A model generated the notes under the pieces. It was not told the DNA's origin. It searched no databases and saw only the letters and a program-made list of their open reading frames with translations. DNA of 36,673 bases from Clostridia bacterium (GTDB taxonomy: Bacteria > Bacillota > Clostridia > Oscillospirales > CAG-272): positions 1-36,673 of the forward strand of contig JAFXAC010000056.1 of assembly GCA_017522125.1 (NCBI GenBank), in the 5' to 3' direction. Below are positions 9,220 through 17,285 of this stretch, piece after piece. The translations under genes and the position numbers were made by a program. The first letter of the stretch is position 1, and each line of letters begins with the position of its first letter.

Positions 9220-9900
9220 TCAAAGATAGATATTTACTCTGTCCTTGGCGTTTTTGAAATATTTTCTGTTAATAATGAAATAAAGTCCGCGCCCGACGAA
9301 CAAAACCGAGTCGGTCTTTGCCTCAAGCTTGTGCGCCGACGGCGTTACGGTAAGCACCGTATAGCCCTCGCTTGCCAGACGCTCGGCTGTGGCTATGGCA
9401 CAGCCACAGCTCGTGCGCATATTTATGGGCAGGAATATCACAGCCACGCGCTCGTTATTTTGGTTTTTCAGACGCGCACCTATCCGCCGCAGGTGCAGAG
9501 CGCCGCGTATTACGGCAACGATACCGCCGACGATGATAACGGGCAGGGCAATTACTGCAAGCGCCGCAAAAAGGATGAACATAGTTCCCGTTTGCACTAC
9601 CGCGAATATCCACGCGATGACCTGAAAGATTATGGATATCAGGCGAAACCTGCGAAAGATAATAAGAAATCTTTCCCAAAATCCGTATGCGGCGGTGTCC
9701 TTTATTACCGTAAGTAAAAAGGAAAAATAATTGCTTTTGGCGTATCGGCGCGGCGATGCCGCCGCTTCGGCGGCACGTCCCTGCGGGGAGTTATGCCCAA
9801 CGTGGCGCAAGGACGCAAGCTGATGCTCCTTGCGCTCTATTTCGGCGCGAAGCCGTCTTTCCTCGCGCTCTAAAAACGTGTCCTTTGTGAGCTTTCCCAT
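9220..9900 (-). CDS. Unknown two-helix membrane protein in the addAB operon
   Basis: I do not recognise this 226-residue protein. Residues 9-32 are highly charged (Glu/Arg) and probably a coiled coil. Residues 33-52 form an Ala/Pro/Arg/Gly-rich linker encoded by a strongly palindromic stretch. Two hydrophobic segments, about 88-104 and 106-131, should cross the membrane. The C-terminal part (about 145-226) is soluble, with an SCGC motif and alternating beta-like and helical stretches. The start ATG has a weak AAGGT site 7 bases upstream. It sits 23 bases after the queG-like gene and 14 before addB, so it is co-transcribed with DNA-repair genes, but position alone does not give it a role. Confidence 0.75.
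   Translation of the reverse strand: MGKLTKDTFLEREERRLRAEIERKEHQLASLRHVGHNSPQGRAAEAAASPRRYAKSNYFSFLLTVIKDTAAYGFWERFLIIFRRFRLISIIFQVIAWIFAVVQTGTMFILFAALAVIALPVIIVGGIVAVIRGALHLRRIGARLKNQNNERVAVIFLPINMRTSCGCAIATAERLASEGYTVLTVTPSAHKLEAKTDSVLFVGRGLYFIINRKYFKNAKDRVNIYL
9745..9804. repeat. Palindromic GC-rich stretch inside a coding sequence
   Basis: TGCCGCCG-CTT-CGGCGGCA (9757-9775) is a perfect 8-bp stem, next to TCCC-TGCG-GGGA (9778-9789). The segment encodes the low-complexity linker, residues 33-52, of the membrane protein on the - strand. Its style resembles the intergenic palindromes at 2018-2136, although the sequence is not the same. Confidence 0.5.
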
Positions 9901-9923
9901 TTTCGTACCTTCAAGCTATTGCG

Positions 9924-10736
9924 TTAATTTTTTTCGTGCTTCTCAAAAAGACTCAAATTTCGTAAAAATACGTCCCTTCCGCGCCACGAATACGCTCTTT
10001 CGGAAAAGCCGTCGGTGTCGGCTATGCTTTTGTCGGGCATCGGTAGCGTGCGAGAATTGAACCATTCGCTGTCCGTGTAAAGTGTGCCTGCTTTTTTTGC
10101 TTTTATAGTGTGGGGACATACGTTTTGGCAGATATCACAGCCCCAAGCCGTGCCATACCTGCGCATCAGCGCCTCCTCCTCGGCGGTAAGCACGCCCTTT
10201 TTCTGCGTTATCGCCGACAGACACTCGCCGCCGTTTTTAAGTCTCGTGGGGCAGGCGCGCACGCACGCGCCGCAGCCCTCGCAGTAGCGCACCTCGCGGT
10301 GCGTGGGGGGAACGGGAATATCCGAAAAAACGCCGAAAAGGAATACGAAGGACGAATACCTCGGCGTTATCAAAAGCCCGTGCTTGCCGATGATTCCAAG
10401 CCCTGCGCGTGCGGCGGCGTCGACCTCGGCAATAGGTGAGTGGTCGCCGTAAAGTGCAAAGTGGTTTTTGGGGTATAGCTTTTGCGCCCTTGCGAGAAAT
10501 TTTTCAGCCAGCGCCTTTAGGGCAAGATGATAGTCGGGAGCTACCGCGTAGGCGGACACTGTGCGCTCGCCGTCGCAGTGCGCGGTGTAGTAGGGCATTA
10601 TTCCCATAATTACGCTTTGCGGCTCAAAGCCGAGGCGCGACAGAAGGCGCGGATTTATTATCTTGCACTCCGAAATGCTGATGGCGGCGGCATCTGCCGC
10701 GCCGACGGAGAGGAGAAGCTCGGTTATTTTTTCCAC
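9924..10736 (-). CDS. queG: QueG-like iron-sulfur protein (putative epoxyqueuosine reductase)
   Basis: QueG reduces epoxyqueuosine to queuosine in the wobble position of certain tRNAs, using cobalamin and two 4Fe-4S clusters. This 270-residue protein matches the family core: GDHSPI with Asp98, ARAGLGIIGKHGLLI at about 110-123, the first cluster Cys152-x2-Cys155-x2-Cys158-x3-Cys162, and the second Cys200-x2-Cys203-x3-Cys207 (CDICQNVCP), plus Cys172. It is shorter than Escherichia coli QueG and lacks the C-terminal repeats, which is common in clostridial homologues; some of these may have another substrate. The start is GTG, supported by AGGAG 6 bases upstream. It is the first gene of the operon under the promoter at 10767-10795. 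Confidence 0.8.
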   Translation of the reverse strand: MEKITELLLSVGAADAAAISISECKIINPRLLSRLGFEPQSVIMGIMPYYTAHCDGERTVSAYAVAPDYHLALKALAEKFLARAQKLYPKNHFALYGDHSPIAEVDAAARAGLGIIGKHGLLITPRYSSFVFLFGVFSDIPVPPTHREVRYCEGCGACVRACPTRLKNGGECLSAITQKKGVLTAEEEALMRRYGTAWGCDICQNVCPHTIKAKKAGTLYTDSEWFNSRTLPMPDKSIADTDGFSERAYSWRGRDVFLRNLSLFEKHEKN

Positions 10737-10766
10737 GGTACGCTCCTTTCTTGATGATTTTAATAT

Positions 10767-10795
10767 ATTATATCATATTTTCTTTTATTATACAA
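10767..10795 (-). promoter_or_regulatory. Sigma-A promoter for queG-addB-addA operon
   Basis: On the - strand: -35 TTGTAT (10790-10795), a 17-base spacer, and -10 TATAAT (10767-10772) preceded by TGA, an extended -10. It lies 31 bases upstream of the GTG start of the queG-like gene. Confidence 0.8.
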
Positions 10796-10874
10796 CAAAA
10801 AACGAATTGTGGAGAAAAAAGTATATTTCAAAGACTTTTTTTCACTTCGTCAAGAAATCTTCACAAAGATGATG

Positions 10875-10880
10875 TATAAT
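10875..10880 (+). promoter_or_regulatory. Probable -10 box for htrA
   Basis: A perfect TATAAT lies 30 bases before the htrA start and 18 before AAGGAGGT. No good -35 box is found 16-18 bases upstream, so this promoter may need an activator, perhaps the neighbouring response regulator (inference). Confidence 0.5.
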
Positions 10881-10910
10881 AAGTACAGAATATCCCAAGG
10901 AGGTACGAAA

Positions 10911-12275
10911 ATGAGTTATTTTGACGATGAACAGCTTGAAAACGAAAGCGTTCAAGAAAATATAAGCACCGACGAGGACGTAACGAAGGAGGATAGCACT
11001 CCGTCAAGCGAGCCGTACGGCGTTGCGTACGCTCCGTCGGCGGACGGAAGCTATAGGCTCACGTCTTACGTTCCCACCGAGGAGGTTGCCGCGCCGAAGA
11101 AAAAGGGCGGCAAGGGCAAGGTCGCGCTTGCAATAGTGGCGATAGTGCTTTGCATTGCGCTGTCGGGCGTTGCAGGCTTTGCGGGAGCATATATAGCAGA
11201 CCGCTTTTTCACCTCTGCCGACGGCGGAGCTGACGCTCCCAACACGCCGCCCGCTTCCGCAGGAAGCAGTGCGGGCATCGTGGTAAGCGTTCCCGACGGA
11301 AATGGCGAAAAAACGCCCGTCAGCGTTCCTCGCGGCGAGCTGATGAGCTACGCCGACGCCGCCGCAAAGGTCAAGGATAGTGTGGTTGAGATAACCACCG
11401 AGGCTACCGTTCAGGGCGGCGGATATTACCAGCAGTACGTTACCGAGGGTGCGGGAAGCGGCGTTATCATTACCGCCGAGGGCTATATCGTTACGAACAA
11501 TCACGTCGTTGCGGGCGCGGAGAAGATAACCGTGCGCCTTACCGACGGCACGGAATACCCCGCAACTCTCATCGGCACGGATTCCCGCACGGACGTTGCC
11601 GTTATCAAGATCGATCCCGCAGACAGAGCGCTCACCGTTGCCGCTTTTATTGAGGACAGCAAAAAGCTCGTCGTCGGCGCGGAGGTGCTTGCTATCGGTA
11701 ATCCCCTCGGCGAGCTTGGCGGCACCGTTACGAACGGCATAATAAGCGCACTTGAGCGCGAGGTCAAGATATCGGGCAGCGGCACTATGACGCTTTTGCA
11801 GACGAATGCCGCAGTAAACCCGGGCAACTCGGGCGGCGGACTTTTCAATCTCTACGGCGAGCTTGTAGGCGTGGTAAACGCAAAATCATCGGGAAGCGAT
11901 ATCGAGGGACTCGGCTTTGCCATTCCCGCAAACACCGTGCGCAGCATTGCCGCACAGCTTATGGAATACGGATATATCAAGGGCAGACCTTGCATAGGCA
12001 TTACCGTTTTGGAGCTTGATTCCTACAGCGCTTACTATTATTTCCGTTCAAATCAGGCGGGTATTTATATAGTAGAAAGCAAGGACGATGCGCTTAAATA
12101 CGGCGACAGGATACTGTCCGTTGACGGCACGGAGATATCAAGCGGTGACGACGTTTCGTCCATCGTTGAAAAGCACGAGATAGGCGAGGAGATAGAGGTA
12201 ATGGTAGTGCGCGACCGCAAGACGGTAAGCGTTAAGGTAACGCTGACGGAGTACGTTCCCGAGCCTTCAAAATAA
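10911..12275 (+). CDS. htrA: Membrane-anchored HtrA/DegP serine protease with PDZ domain
   Basis: This S1C-family protease degrades misfolded proteins outside the membrane. The protein has 454 residues: an acidic cytoplasmic tail (1-60), a Lys-rich stretch then one membrane helix (about 71-93), an Ala/Pro/Gly linker, a trypsin-like domain with the triad His198 (NNHVVAG), Asp228 (RTDVAVIK) and Ser307 (NPGNSGGG), and one PDZ domain (about 358-447). I chose the ATG at 10911 since AAGGAGGT sits ideally upstream; the frame extends further up, but there is no site there and the -10 box lies inside that extension. The response regulator starts 17 bases after the stop, so the three genes probably form one unit. 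Confidence 0.95.
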   Translation: MSYFDDEQLENESVQENISTDEDVTKEDSTPSSEPYGVAYAPSADGSYRLTSYVPTEEVAAPKKKGGKGKVALAIVAIVLCIALSGVAGFAGAYIADRFFTSADGGADAPNTPPASAGSSAGIVVSVPDGNGEKTPVSVPRGELMSYADAAAKVKDSVVEITTEATVQGGGYYQQYVTEGAGSGVIITAEGYIVTNNHVVAGAEKITVRLTDGTEYPATLIGTDSRTDVAVIKIDPADRALTVAAFIEDSKKLVVGAEVLAIGNPLGELGGTVTNGIISALEREVKISGSGTMTLLQTNAAVNPGNSGGGLFNLYGELVGVVNAKSSGSDIEGLGFAIPANTVRSIAAQLMEYGYIKGRPCIGITVLELDSYSAYYYFRSNQAGIYIVESKDDALKYGDRILSVDGTEISSGDDVSSIVEKHEIGEEIEVMVVRDRKTVSVKVTLTEYVPEPSK

Positions 12276-12292
12276 TCTCAATGGAGAGCAAA

Positions 12293-12988
12293 ATGTATAA
12301 CATCCTCGTAGTTGACGACGAAGTAAGGATAAGGTCGATCGTCAGAAAATACGCAGAGTTTGAAGGTCATACCGTCGTCGAGGCGGCGGACGGAATGTCG
12401 GCGCTCAGCCTTTGCAGGACGAACGATTTTGATATAATCATAATGGATATTATGATGCCCGAGCTTGACGGCTTTTCCGCCTGCCGTGAGATACGCAAGT
12501 TCTCGCAGGTGCCGATAATAATGCTGTCGGCTCGCGCTGACGAATACGACAAGATAAACGGTTTCAGCATTGGCGTTGACGATTACGTTGTCAAGCCCTT
12601 CTCGCCCAAGGAGCTTATGATGAGGGTCGAGGCGGTTATGAAGCGTGCGTCCCGCGTCCCGAAGGTCAGCGAGGAGCATAATATCATCGAGCTTGATGAC
12701 GGAGGACTGCGTGCTGACATCAGCGCCCGTATCGTCTATATCGACGGCGAGCGCGTGGAGATGTCGCCAAAGGAATACGAGCTGCTGTTTTATATGCTGA
12801 AAAATCACGACATCGCGCTCAGCCGCGAAAAGCTGATATGCGACGTGTGGGGCTACGATTTTTACGGCGACGCACGCACGCTTGACACGCACGTCAAGCT
12901 GTTGCGCAAATCGCTCGGCAGATATGCGGACCGCATAGTTACCCTTCGCGGTATAGGCTACCGCTTTGAGAAAAATGAAAAAGGATAA
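12293..12988 (+). CDS. OmpR/PhoB-family response regulator
   Basis: A 231-residue DNA-binding regulator. The receiver domain has the acidic pair in VVDDE (residues 7-10), the phosphoacceptor Asp52 in MDIMMPELDG, Ser79 in MLSAR and Lys101 in VVKPF. The C-terminal winged helix (about 130-229) contains SPKEYELLFYML and the closing TLRGIGYRFE typical of the family. The ATG at 12293 is preferred to the ATG at 12281 because GGAG (12283-12286) lies between them at the right distance. It overlaps the start of the histidine kinase by 14 bases, which indicates translational coupling. Its target genes are unknown; htrA just upstream is a natural candidate. Confidence 0.95.
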   Translation: MYNILVVDDEVRIRSIVRKYAEFEGHTVVEAADGMSALSLCRTNDFDIIIMDIMMPELDGFSACREIRKFSQVPIIMLSARADEYDKINGFSIGVDDYVVKPFSPKELMMRVEAVMKRASRVPKVSEEHNIIELDDGGLRADISARIVYIDGERVEMSPKEYELLFYMLKNHDIALSREKLICDVWGYDFYGDARTLDTHVKLLRKSLGRYADRIVTLRGIGYRFEKNEKG

Positions 12989-14480
12989 AAAAGCCAAAAG
13001 GCGTATGGGCATCAGGGGAAAGCTGATAATTTGCTTTGTCGCGTTTGCTCTTTTGATGCTTACGATAACGTGGGTCTTTCAGATAGGACTACTTAATAAG
13101 TTCTATGAGCGTACCAAGCACGGCGAGCTTGATTACGTTGAGGCGGCTATGGTGGATGCCGTAAGCGCAGGTACTATTGAGGAAAGCGCGGTGCTGCTTT
13201 CGGGCGAGTACGGTATATGCATTCGCGTGTTCCGCGCGGTCGGCTCGACGCTCGCGGACGAGGTGGTCAGCGTTCAGGCTGCGCCCCCGTGCGTGCTGCA
13301 CCACGTGCCGCGCGAAAAGCTGACGGAGTATTATCAGAACGCGCTTGAAAACGGCGGAGAATGGAAGACCGTGTTTAGCATGGAGCGCGGTGAGCCGTCG
13401 GACGCGCCTGTAGAGGGAGAGCCTCAAAGAGCCCCCGAAAAAGCCCACGGAGATAAGCCGCAAAGGGAAAAGAACAGCAGCCTTACCGTATCGGTAAGAC
13501 TTGCGCAGAATGCGGACGGCGAGAGCTTTGCCGTGTTTCTGAACAGCAAATTCACTCCTATGACGGCGACCGTGGACACCCTCGGCTCGCAGTTTTTGTG
13601 GATAGCGGCGGCTGGAATAATTTTTGCCGCGATATTTGCACTTATAATGTCAAAGAGTATTTCTGCCCCCATCGTTAAAATGAACGAGTCCGCCAAAAAG
13701 CTGGCACAGGGCAATTACGATGCGGATTTTGCCGAGGCGGGACACAGAGAAACGCGCGAGCTTGCGCGCACGCTTAATTTTGCCGCCGAGGAGATATCGA
13801 AGTCGGACACTCAACGGCGCGAGCTTATCGCAAACGTATCGCACGATCTTCGCACGCCCCTTACGATGATAACGGGCTACGCCGAAATGATGCGCGATAT
13901 CCCCGGAGAAAACACGCCCGAAAATCTTCAGGTCATCATTGACGAGGCAAGCCGTCTTAACGCGCTTGTCAACGATATGCTTGACCTTTCAAAGATAGAC
14001 AACGACGGCATTATGCCGCAAAAGAGCAAAATATCCATTACGGCTACCGTCAGAAGCGTGATGTCAAGATATTCTGCGCTCATTTCTCACGAGGGCTACG
14101 TTATAAGCTTTGAGGCGGATGCAGAGGCGTACGTTTTTGCCGACGAGATGATGATGACGCAGGCGCTTTACAACCTTATCAATAACGCCGTGAACTATAC
14201 GGGCGAGAATAAGACCGTCATTATCCGTCAGCACGTTGAGGGCGGCAGGGTTCGCATAAGCGTGGCGGACAGCGGAGAGGGTATTGCGCCCGAGCATATC
14301 CCGCACATCTGGGACAGATACTATAAGCTTGACAAGGTACACCGCAGGGCGGCTGTCGGAAGCGGACTTGGGCTTTCGATAGTCAAGAGCGTGCTTTGCC
14401 GCCACGGAGCGTCCTTCGGCGTGGAGAGTAAGCTTGGCTCAGGCTCGGTATTCTGGTTTGAGCTTGACGCTATTGAATAA
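12975..14480 (+). CDS. Membrane sensor histidine kinase
   Basis: The partner kinase of the upstream response regulator, 501 residues. Membrane helices at about 17-38 and 207-226 enclose an extracytoplasmic sensor region (39-206). A HAMP linker (about 227-278) follows, then the dimerisation domain with His290 in NVSHDLRTPLTM, and the ATPase domain with the N box NLINNAVNYTG, the G1 box DSGEGIAP and the G2 box GSGLGLSIV. The sensor region holds a Pro/Glu/Lys-rich hydrophilic stretch (about 139-167) that looks disordered. The ATG at 12975 lies inside the regulator gene; a TTG at 12966 and an ATG at 13005 are alternatives, none with a strong ribosome site, consistent with coupled translation. A strong terminator follows. 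Confidence 0.95.
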   Translation: MKKDKKAKRRMGIRGKLIICFVAFALLMLTITWVFQIGLLNKFYERTKHGELDYVEAAMVDAVSAGTIEESAVLLSGEYGICIRVFRAVGSTLADEVVSVQAAPPCVLHHVPREKLTEYYQNALENGGEWKTVFSMERGEPSDAPVEGEPQRAPEKAHGDKPQREKNSSLTVSVRLAQNADGESFAVFLNSKFTPMTATVDTLGSQFLWIAAAGIIFAAIFALIMSKSISAPIVKMNESAKKLAQGNYDADFAEAGHRETRELARTLNFAAEEISKSDTQRRELIANVSHDLRTPLTMITGYAEMMRDIPGENTPENLQVIIDEASRLNALVNDMLDLSKIDNDGIMPQKSKISITATVRSVMSRYSALISHEGYVISFEADAEAYVFADEMMMTQALYNLINNAVNYTGENKTVIIRQHVEGGRVRISVADSGEGIAPEHIPHIWDRYYKLDKVHRRAAVGSGLGLSIVKSVLCRHGASFGVESKLGSGSVFWFELDAIE

Positions 14481-14485
14481 TAATG

Positions 14486-14512
14486 AAAAAAGCGGCATAA
14501 TGCCGCTTTTTT
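14486..14512 (+). terminator. Strong intrinsic terminator after the two-component genes
   Basis: AAAAAAGCGGCA, loop TAA, TGCCGCTTTTTT: a perfect 12-bp stem ending in six T, 6 bases after the kinase stop. The leading A-run also allows function in the reverse direction. Confidence 0.93.
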
Positions 14513-14574
14513 CCATAAAGGGTGCTTTATAGTGAACTTTTTTTGAACAATAAGTCAATAAAATCAAATAGTAC

Positions 14575-14603
14575 TTGTAATTTTCTTCAAAATATTATAT
14601 AAT
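14575..14603 (+). promoter_or_regulatory. Sigma-A promoter for the sortase gene cluster
   Basis: -35 TTGTAA (14575-14580), 17-base spacer, -10 TATAAT (14598-14603). The predicted transcription start near 14610 falls after the upstream in-frame ATG at 14607, which supports the sortase start at 14646. Confidence 0.85.
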
Positions 14604-14645
14604 ATTATGACTAATAATGCTGAAAAGATAGAAAGGGGTACGCCT

Positions 14646-15671
14646 ATGGAAAATAATAATCTGAACGCAGCCACGTCGGACGAAATACTTGACGGCGTAG
14701 CTCTTGACACGGCAGGTGCGGAAAATGCCTTTATTTCATCTCTTGACGAAATAACCGCGGGCGAGATAGCGCCCGACCGCCCTGCAAAAAAGAAAAAGAA
14801 GAATTTTACGGGTGCTATGCTCCGTATGCTGACGGTCGCCCTCTGCCTTAGCGTTTTCCTTTATTGCGTTTACGAGCTTGTGCTTATTATGAAGCAGTAT
14901 CAGATGTCGGACGACGCGTATTCAGACATCGCAAGCGGCTTTGAGCAGGCATTGATGGGCGACAGATACGGCAAGGTCGGCGCGCTCTCATCTCTCGGCG
15001 GTGATATCCCGATGCAGAATTACGACGATATCAGCCAAAACGGCGTTGTAAAGCCTCCCGCAGTAACGCCCGAGTCACCGATAACGAGCCTTAAATTCCA
15101 GCGCGTTAAGGTGTATCTTGAGTCGCTGTATGAGCAAAATAACGACCTTATAGGCTACATCACCATAAAGGGAACGGTCATAAGCTATCCCGTGGTGCAG
15201 ACCTCGAACAACGATTATTACCTTGACCACGGCTTTGACCGTCAGGTGATCACCGCCGGTGCTATTTTTGCCGATTGCACAAATCACCCCAAGGTCACCG
15301 AGAACAAAAATCTCGTGCTGTACGGTCACAATTTCAAAAACGGCGCAATGTTCCATCAGCTCGTCCAGTTCTTGCAGGAGGATTTCTTTATGAATACCAC
15401 CGTAGAGCTTGCGACCTTTGACGGGATATATACCTTCGAGGTGTTTGCGGCGTATAGAACTCACATCAACTACAGATACTACTCAACAAGCTTTGCTACG
15501 GACGATGCCTTTGTGGATTTCTGCTATTCGTCGGAGAAAAGGTCCCTATATCATAAGGAAGGCATCGAGTTTGACGCTGACGATACTATCCTCACGCTGT
15601 CGACCTGCGTAAACGGCGAGAAAAATTACAGATACGCCATTCAGGCGAAGCTCGTGAATATAGAGAGATGA
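14646..15671 (+). CDS. srtB: Class B sortase
   Basis: Sortases are membrane-bound transpeptidases that cut a sorting signal in secreted proteins and join them to the cell wall or to pilins. This 341-residue protein has a cytoplasmic N-terminus ending in KKKKKK, one membrane helix (about 58-83), and a catalytic domain with His228 (LYGHNF), Cys321 (LSTCVN) and Arg329 (NYRYAI). The SNNDYYLDHGF segment and the TLSTC site are typical of class B. AAAGGGG (14632-14638) precedes the ATG at 14646. No protein with a recognisable LPxTG- or NPxTN-like C-terminal sorting signal is encoded in the window, so its substrate lies elsewhere. The stop codon overlaps the start of the methyltransferase gene. Confidence 0.92.
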   Translation: MENNNLNAATSDEILDGVALDTAGAENAFISSLDEITAGEIAPDRPAKKKKKNFTGAMLRMLTVALCLSVFLYCVYELVLIMKQYQMSDDAYSDIASGFEQALMGDRYGKVGALSSLGGDIPMQNYDDISQNGVVKPPAVTPESPITSLKFQRVKVYLESLYEQNNDLIGYITIKGTVISYPVVQTSNNDYYLDHGFDRQVITAGAIFADCTNHPKVTENKNLVLYGHNFKNGAMFHQLVQFLQEDFFMNTTVELATFDGIYTFEVFAAYRTHINYRYYSTSFATDDAFVDFCYSSEKRSLYHKEGIEFDADDTILTLSTCVNGEKNYRYAIQAKLVNIER

Positions 15672-16501
15672 TGGAGCTTGATTATCTCGTTTGCCCGCTT
15701 TGCGGCGCGGCAATAGAGCGCGAGGGCGGCAGTCTTTTCTGCCGCGGTGAGAAAAAAAGACATTGCTTTGACCTTTCTGCGTCGGGATATGCCGACCTTT
15801 CGGGAAGGCGTCAGGGCGGCGGGGGCGACCCCAAGGACGCGGTTGCTGACCGCACTGCGTGGCTCGACGCGGGCTATTACGCGCCGCTTGCCGACGAAAT
15901 ATGTAAAATATTCAACAAATACCTTACTGCCCCCGCCCTCGTAATAGATGCGGGCTGCGGCGAGGGATATTATTCCGAGCGCATAGCCACCGAGGTCTGC
16001 GGTGCTTGCGTTTTCGGCGCGGACCTTTCAAAGCAGGCGGTCGACAGAGCCTCAAAGCGCCGCAAGGCGCGCGGCGGGGATAACTCGTTTTACTCGGTAG
16101 CGTCCGTTTTCGAGCTTCCCGTAAGGGACGGCGTAGCAGACGGAATGCTTTCGATGTTTTCGCCCGTCAGCGAGGGCGAGGCGAAAAGAACGCTCAGGGA
16201 CGGCGGAATTCTTCTCGTTGGCGGAGCAGCGCCCGAGCATCTTTTGGGACTAAAGCGTGCCGTTTACGGCACGGTGTATCTGAACGATACTCGCGCCGAC
16301 CTGCCCACGAATATGGAGCTTCTTGAAAAAAGGCGAGTCAGATACGATATAAGCGTCGAGGGCAACCGCGATATAATGCGCCTTTTCGGCATGACGCCGT
16401 ACCGCTTCCGCACCTCAGCCGAGGCGTTTGCGCGTCTTGAGGCTTTGGAAGTGCTCACCACCGAGGTGGACGTTGAATTTTTCGTATACAGAAAAAACTG
16501 A
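15668..16501 (+). CDS. rlmA: RlmA-like 23S rRNA guanine-N1 methyltransferase
   Basis: The 277-residue protein resembles RlmA, which methylates guanine 745 or 748 of 23S rRNA with S-adenosylmethionine. It begins with a zinc-ribbon-like segment: Cys9-x2-Cys12, Cys25 and His32/Cys33, followed by FDLSASGYADL, the characteristic link to the catalytic domain. SAM motif I is VIDAGCGEGYYS at about 92-103. DRTAWLDAGYYAPL also matches the family. Whether it modifies position 745 or 748, or another base, cannot be told. Two overlapping ATGs (15668 and 15671) are possible starts; the first overlaps the sortase stop as ATGA, a coupled arrangement. The glycosyltransferase gene starts 16 bases after the stop. 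Confidence 0.85.
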   Translation: MMELDYLVCPLCGAAIEREGGSLFCRGEKKRHCFDLSASGYADLSGRRQGGGGDPKDAVADRTAWLDAGYYAPLADEICKIFNKYLTAPALVIDAGCGEGYYSERIATEVCGACVFGADLSKQAVDRASKRRKARGGDNSFYSVASVFELPVRDGVADGMLSMFSPVSEGEAKRTLRDGGILLVGGAAPEHLLGLKRAVYGTVYLNDTRADLPTNMELLEKRRVRYDISVEGNRDIMRLFGMTPYRFRTSAEAFARLEALEVLTTEVDVEFFVYRKN

Positions 16502-16517
16502 TCTACAAGGAACTAAC

Positions 16518-17249
16518 ATGAAAATTTCGGTATGCATACCTATGTATAATGAGTCGGCGGTGATCGCGGACAATGCAAAAAGACTCAGCGACTATATGGA
16601 ATCCGTGTTCGTTACTCCCGAGGGGGAGCGCGAATATGAGATAATATATGCGGACGACGGAAGCACGGACGGCTGCGGCGATATAGTTCGCTCGCTCGGG
16701 CTTCCCGCCGTGCGCGTTGTCGGCTACCCCGACAACCGCGGCAAGGGCTGTGCCGTGCGCACCGCGCTTCTCGCATCGCAGGGCGAGCTTGCTATGTTTA
16801 CGGATGCCGACCTTGCCTACGGCACCGAGGTCATCGAGCGTATGTGGCGTGAGTTTTCCTCGCACGACGATGCATCTCTCGTTATCGGCTCGCGCAATCT
16901 TTCAAAGGACGGATATTCCGAATACACCTTTTTGCGCCGCGTAATGTCGAAGGTATATATCAAGCTCCTTTGCATCGTGGGCGGCTTTAAGCTCAGCGAC
17001 TCGCAATGTGGCTGTAAGGGCTTTTCGCACGAAGCCGTCGGAAAGATATTTCCGCGCTGCGAGGTCGACCGCTTCGCATTTGACTTCGAGGCTATTCTTT
17101 GGGCGGAAAAGCTGGGGCTTAAAATATACGAAATGCCCGTAAAGGTGCTCGTTCACGGCGAATCCAAGGTCAATATCGTAAGGGATACCTTCAAAATGCT
17201 TTCCGACCTTCGCCGTATGCGCAAAAGGATAAAGAAAGCAAAAATCTGA
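16518..17249 (+). CDS. Family 2 glycosyltransferase (polyprenyl-phosphate hexosyltransferase-like)
   Basis: A 243-residue GT-A fold transferase. IPMYNES opens the domain (7-13), the nucleotide-sugar motif DDGS is at 46-49, GKGCAVRTAL at about 75-84, and the metal-binding DAD at 96-98. The pattern, including DSQCGCKGF and HGESKVN, is closest to dolichyl-phosphate glucose/mannose synthases such as Alg5, suggesting transfer of a hexose from a nucleotide sugar to an undecaprenyl phosphate for glycan building on the surface. It has no C-terminal membrane helices, so it should be soluble or peripheral. The ATG at 16518 has AAGGAA upstream; the open frame extends further into the previous gene but without a suitable start. 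Confidence 0.88.
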   Translation: MKISVCIPMYNESAVIADNAKRLSDYMESVFVTPEGEREYEIIYADDGSTDGCGDIVRSLGLPAVRVVGYPDNRGKGCAVRTALLASQGELAMFTDADLAYGTEVIERMWREFSSHDDASLVIGSRNLSKDGYSEYTFLRRVMSKVYIKLLCIVGGFKLSDSQCGCKGFSHEAVGKIFPRCEVDRFAFDFEAILWAEKLGLKIYEMPVKVLVHGESKVNIVRDTFKMLSDLRRMRKRIKKAKI

Positions 17250-17285
17250 AAATAAAGGATGCCCTCGGGCAAAGCTTAAGGATAA

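Noticed and set aside
10809..10910. N-terminal extension of htrA
   Set aside because: The extension would cover the -10 box and the AAGGAGGT site, so the start is at 10911.
12278..13012. 244-codon frame antisense to the response regulator
   Set aside because: It covers the real gene almost exactly on the opposite strand, and the sense strand has clear receiver and winged-helix motifs.
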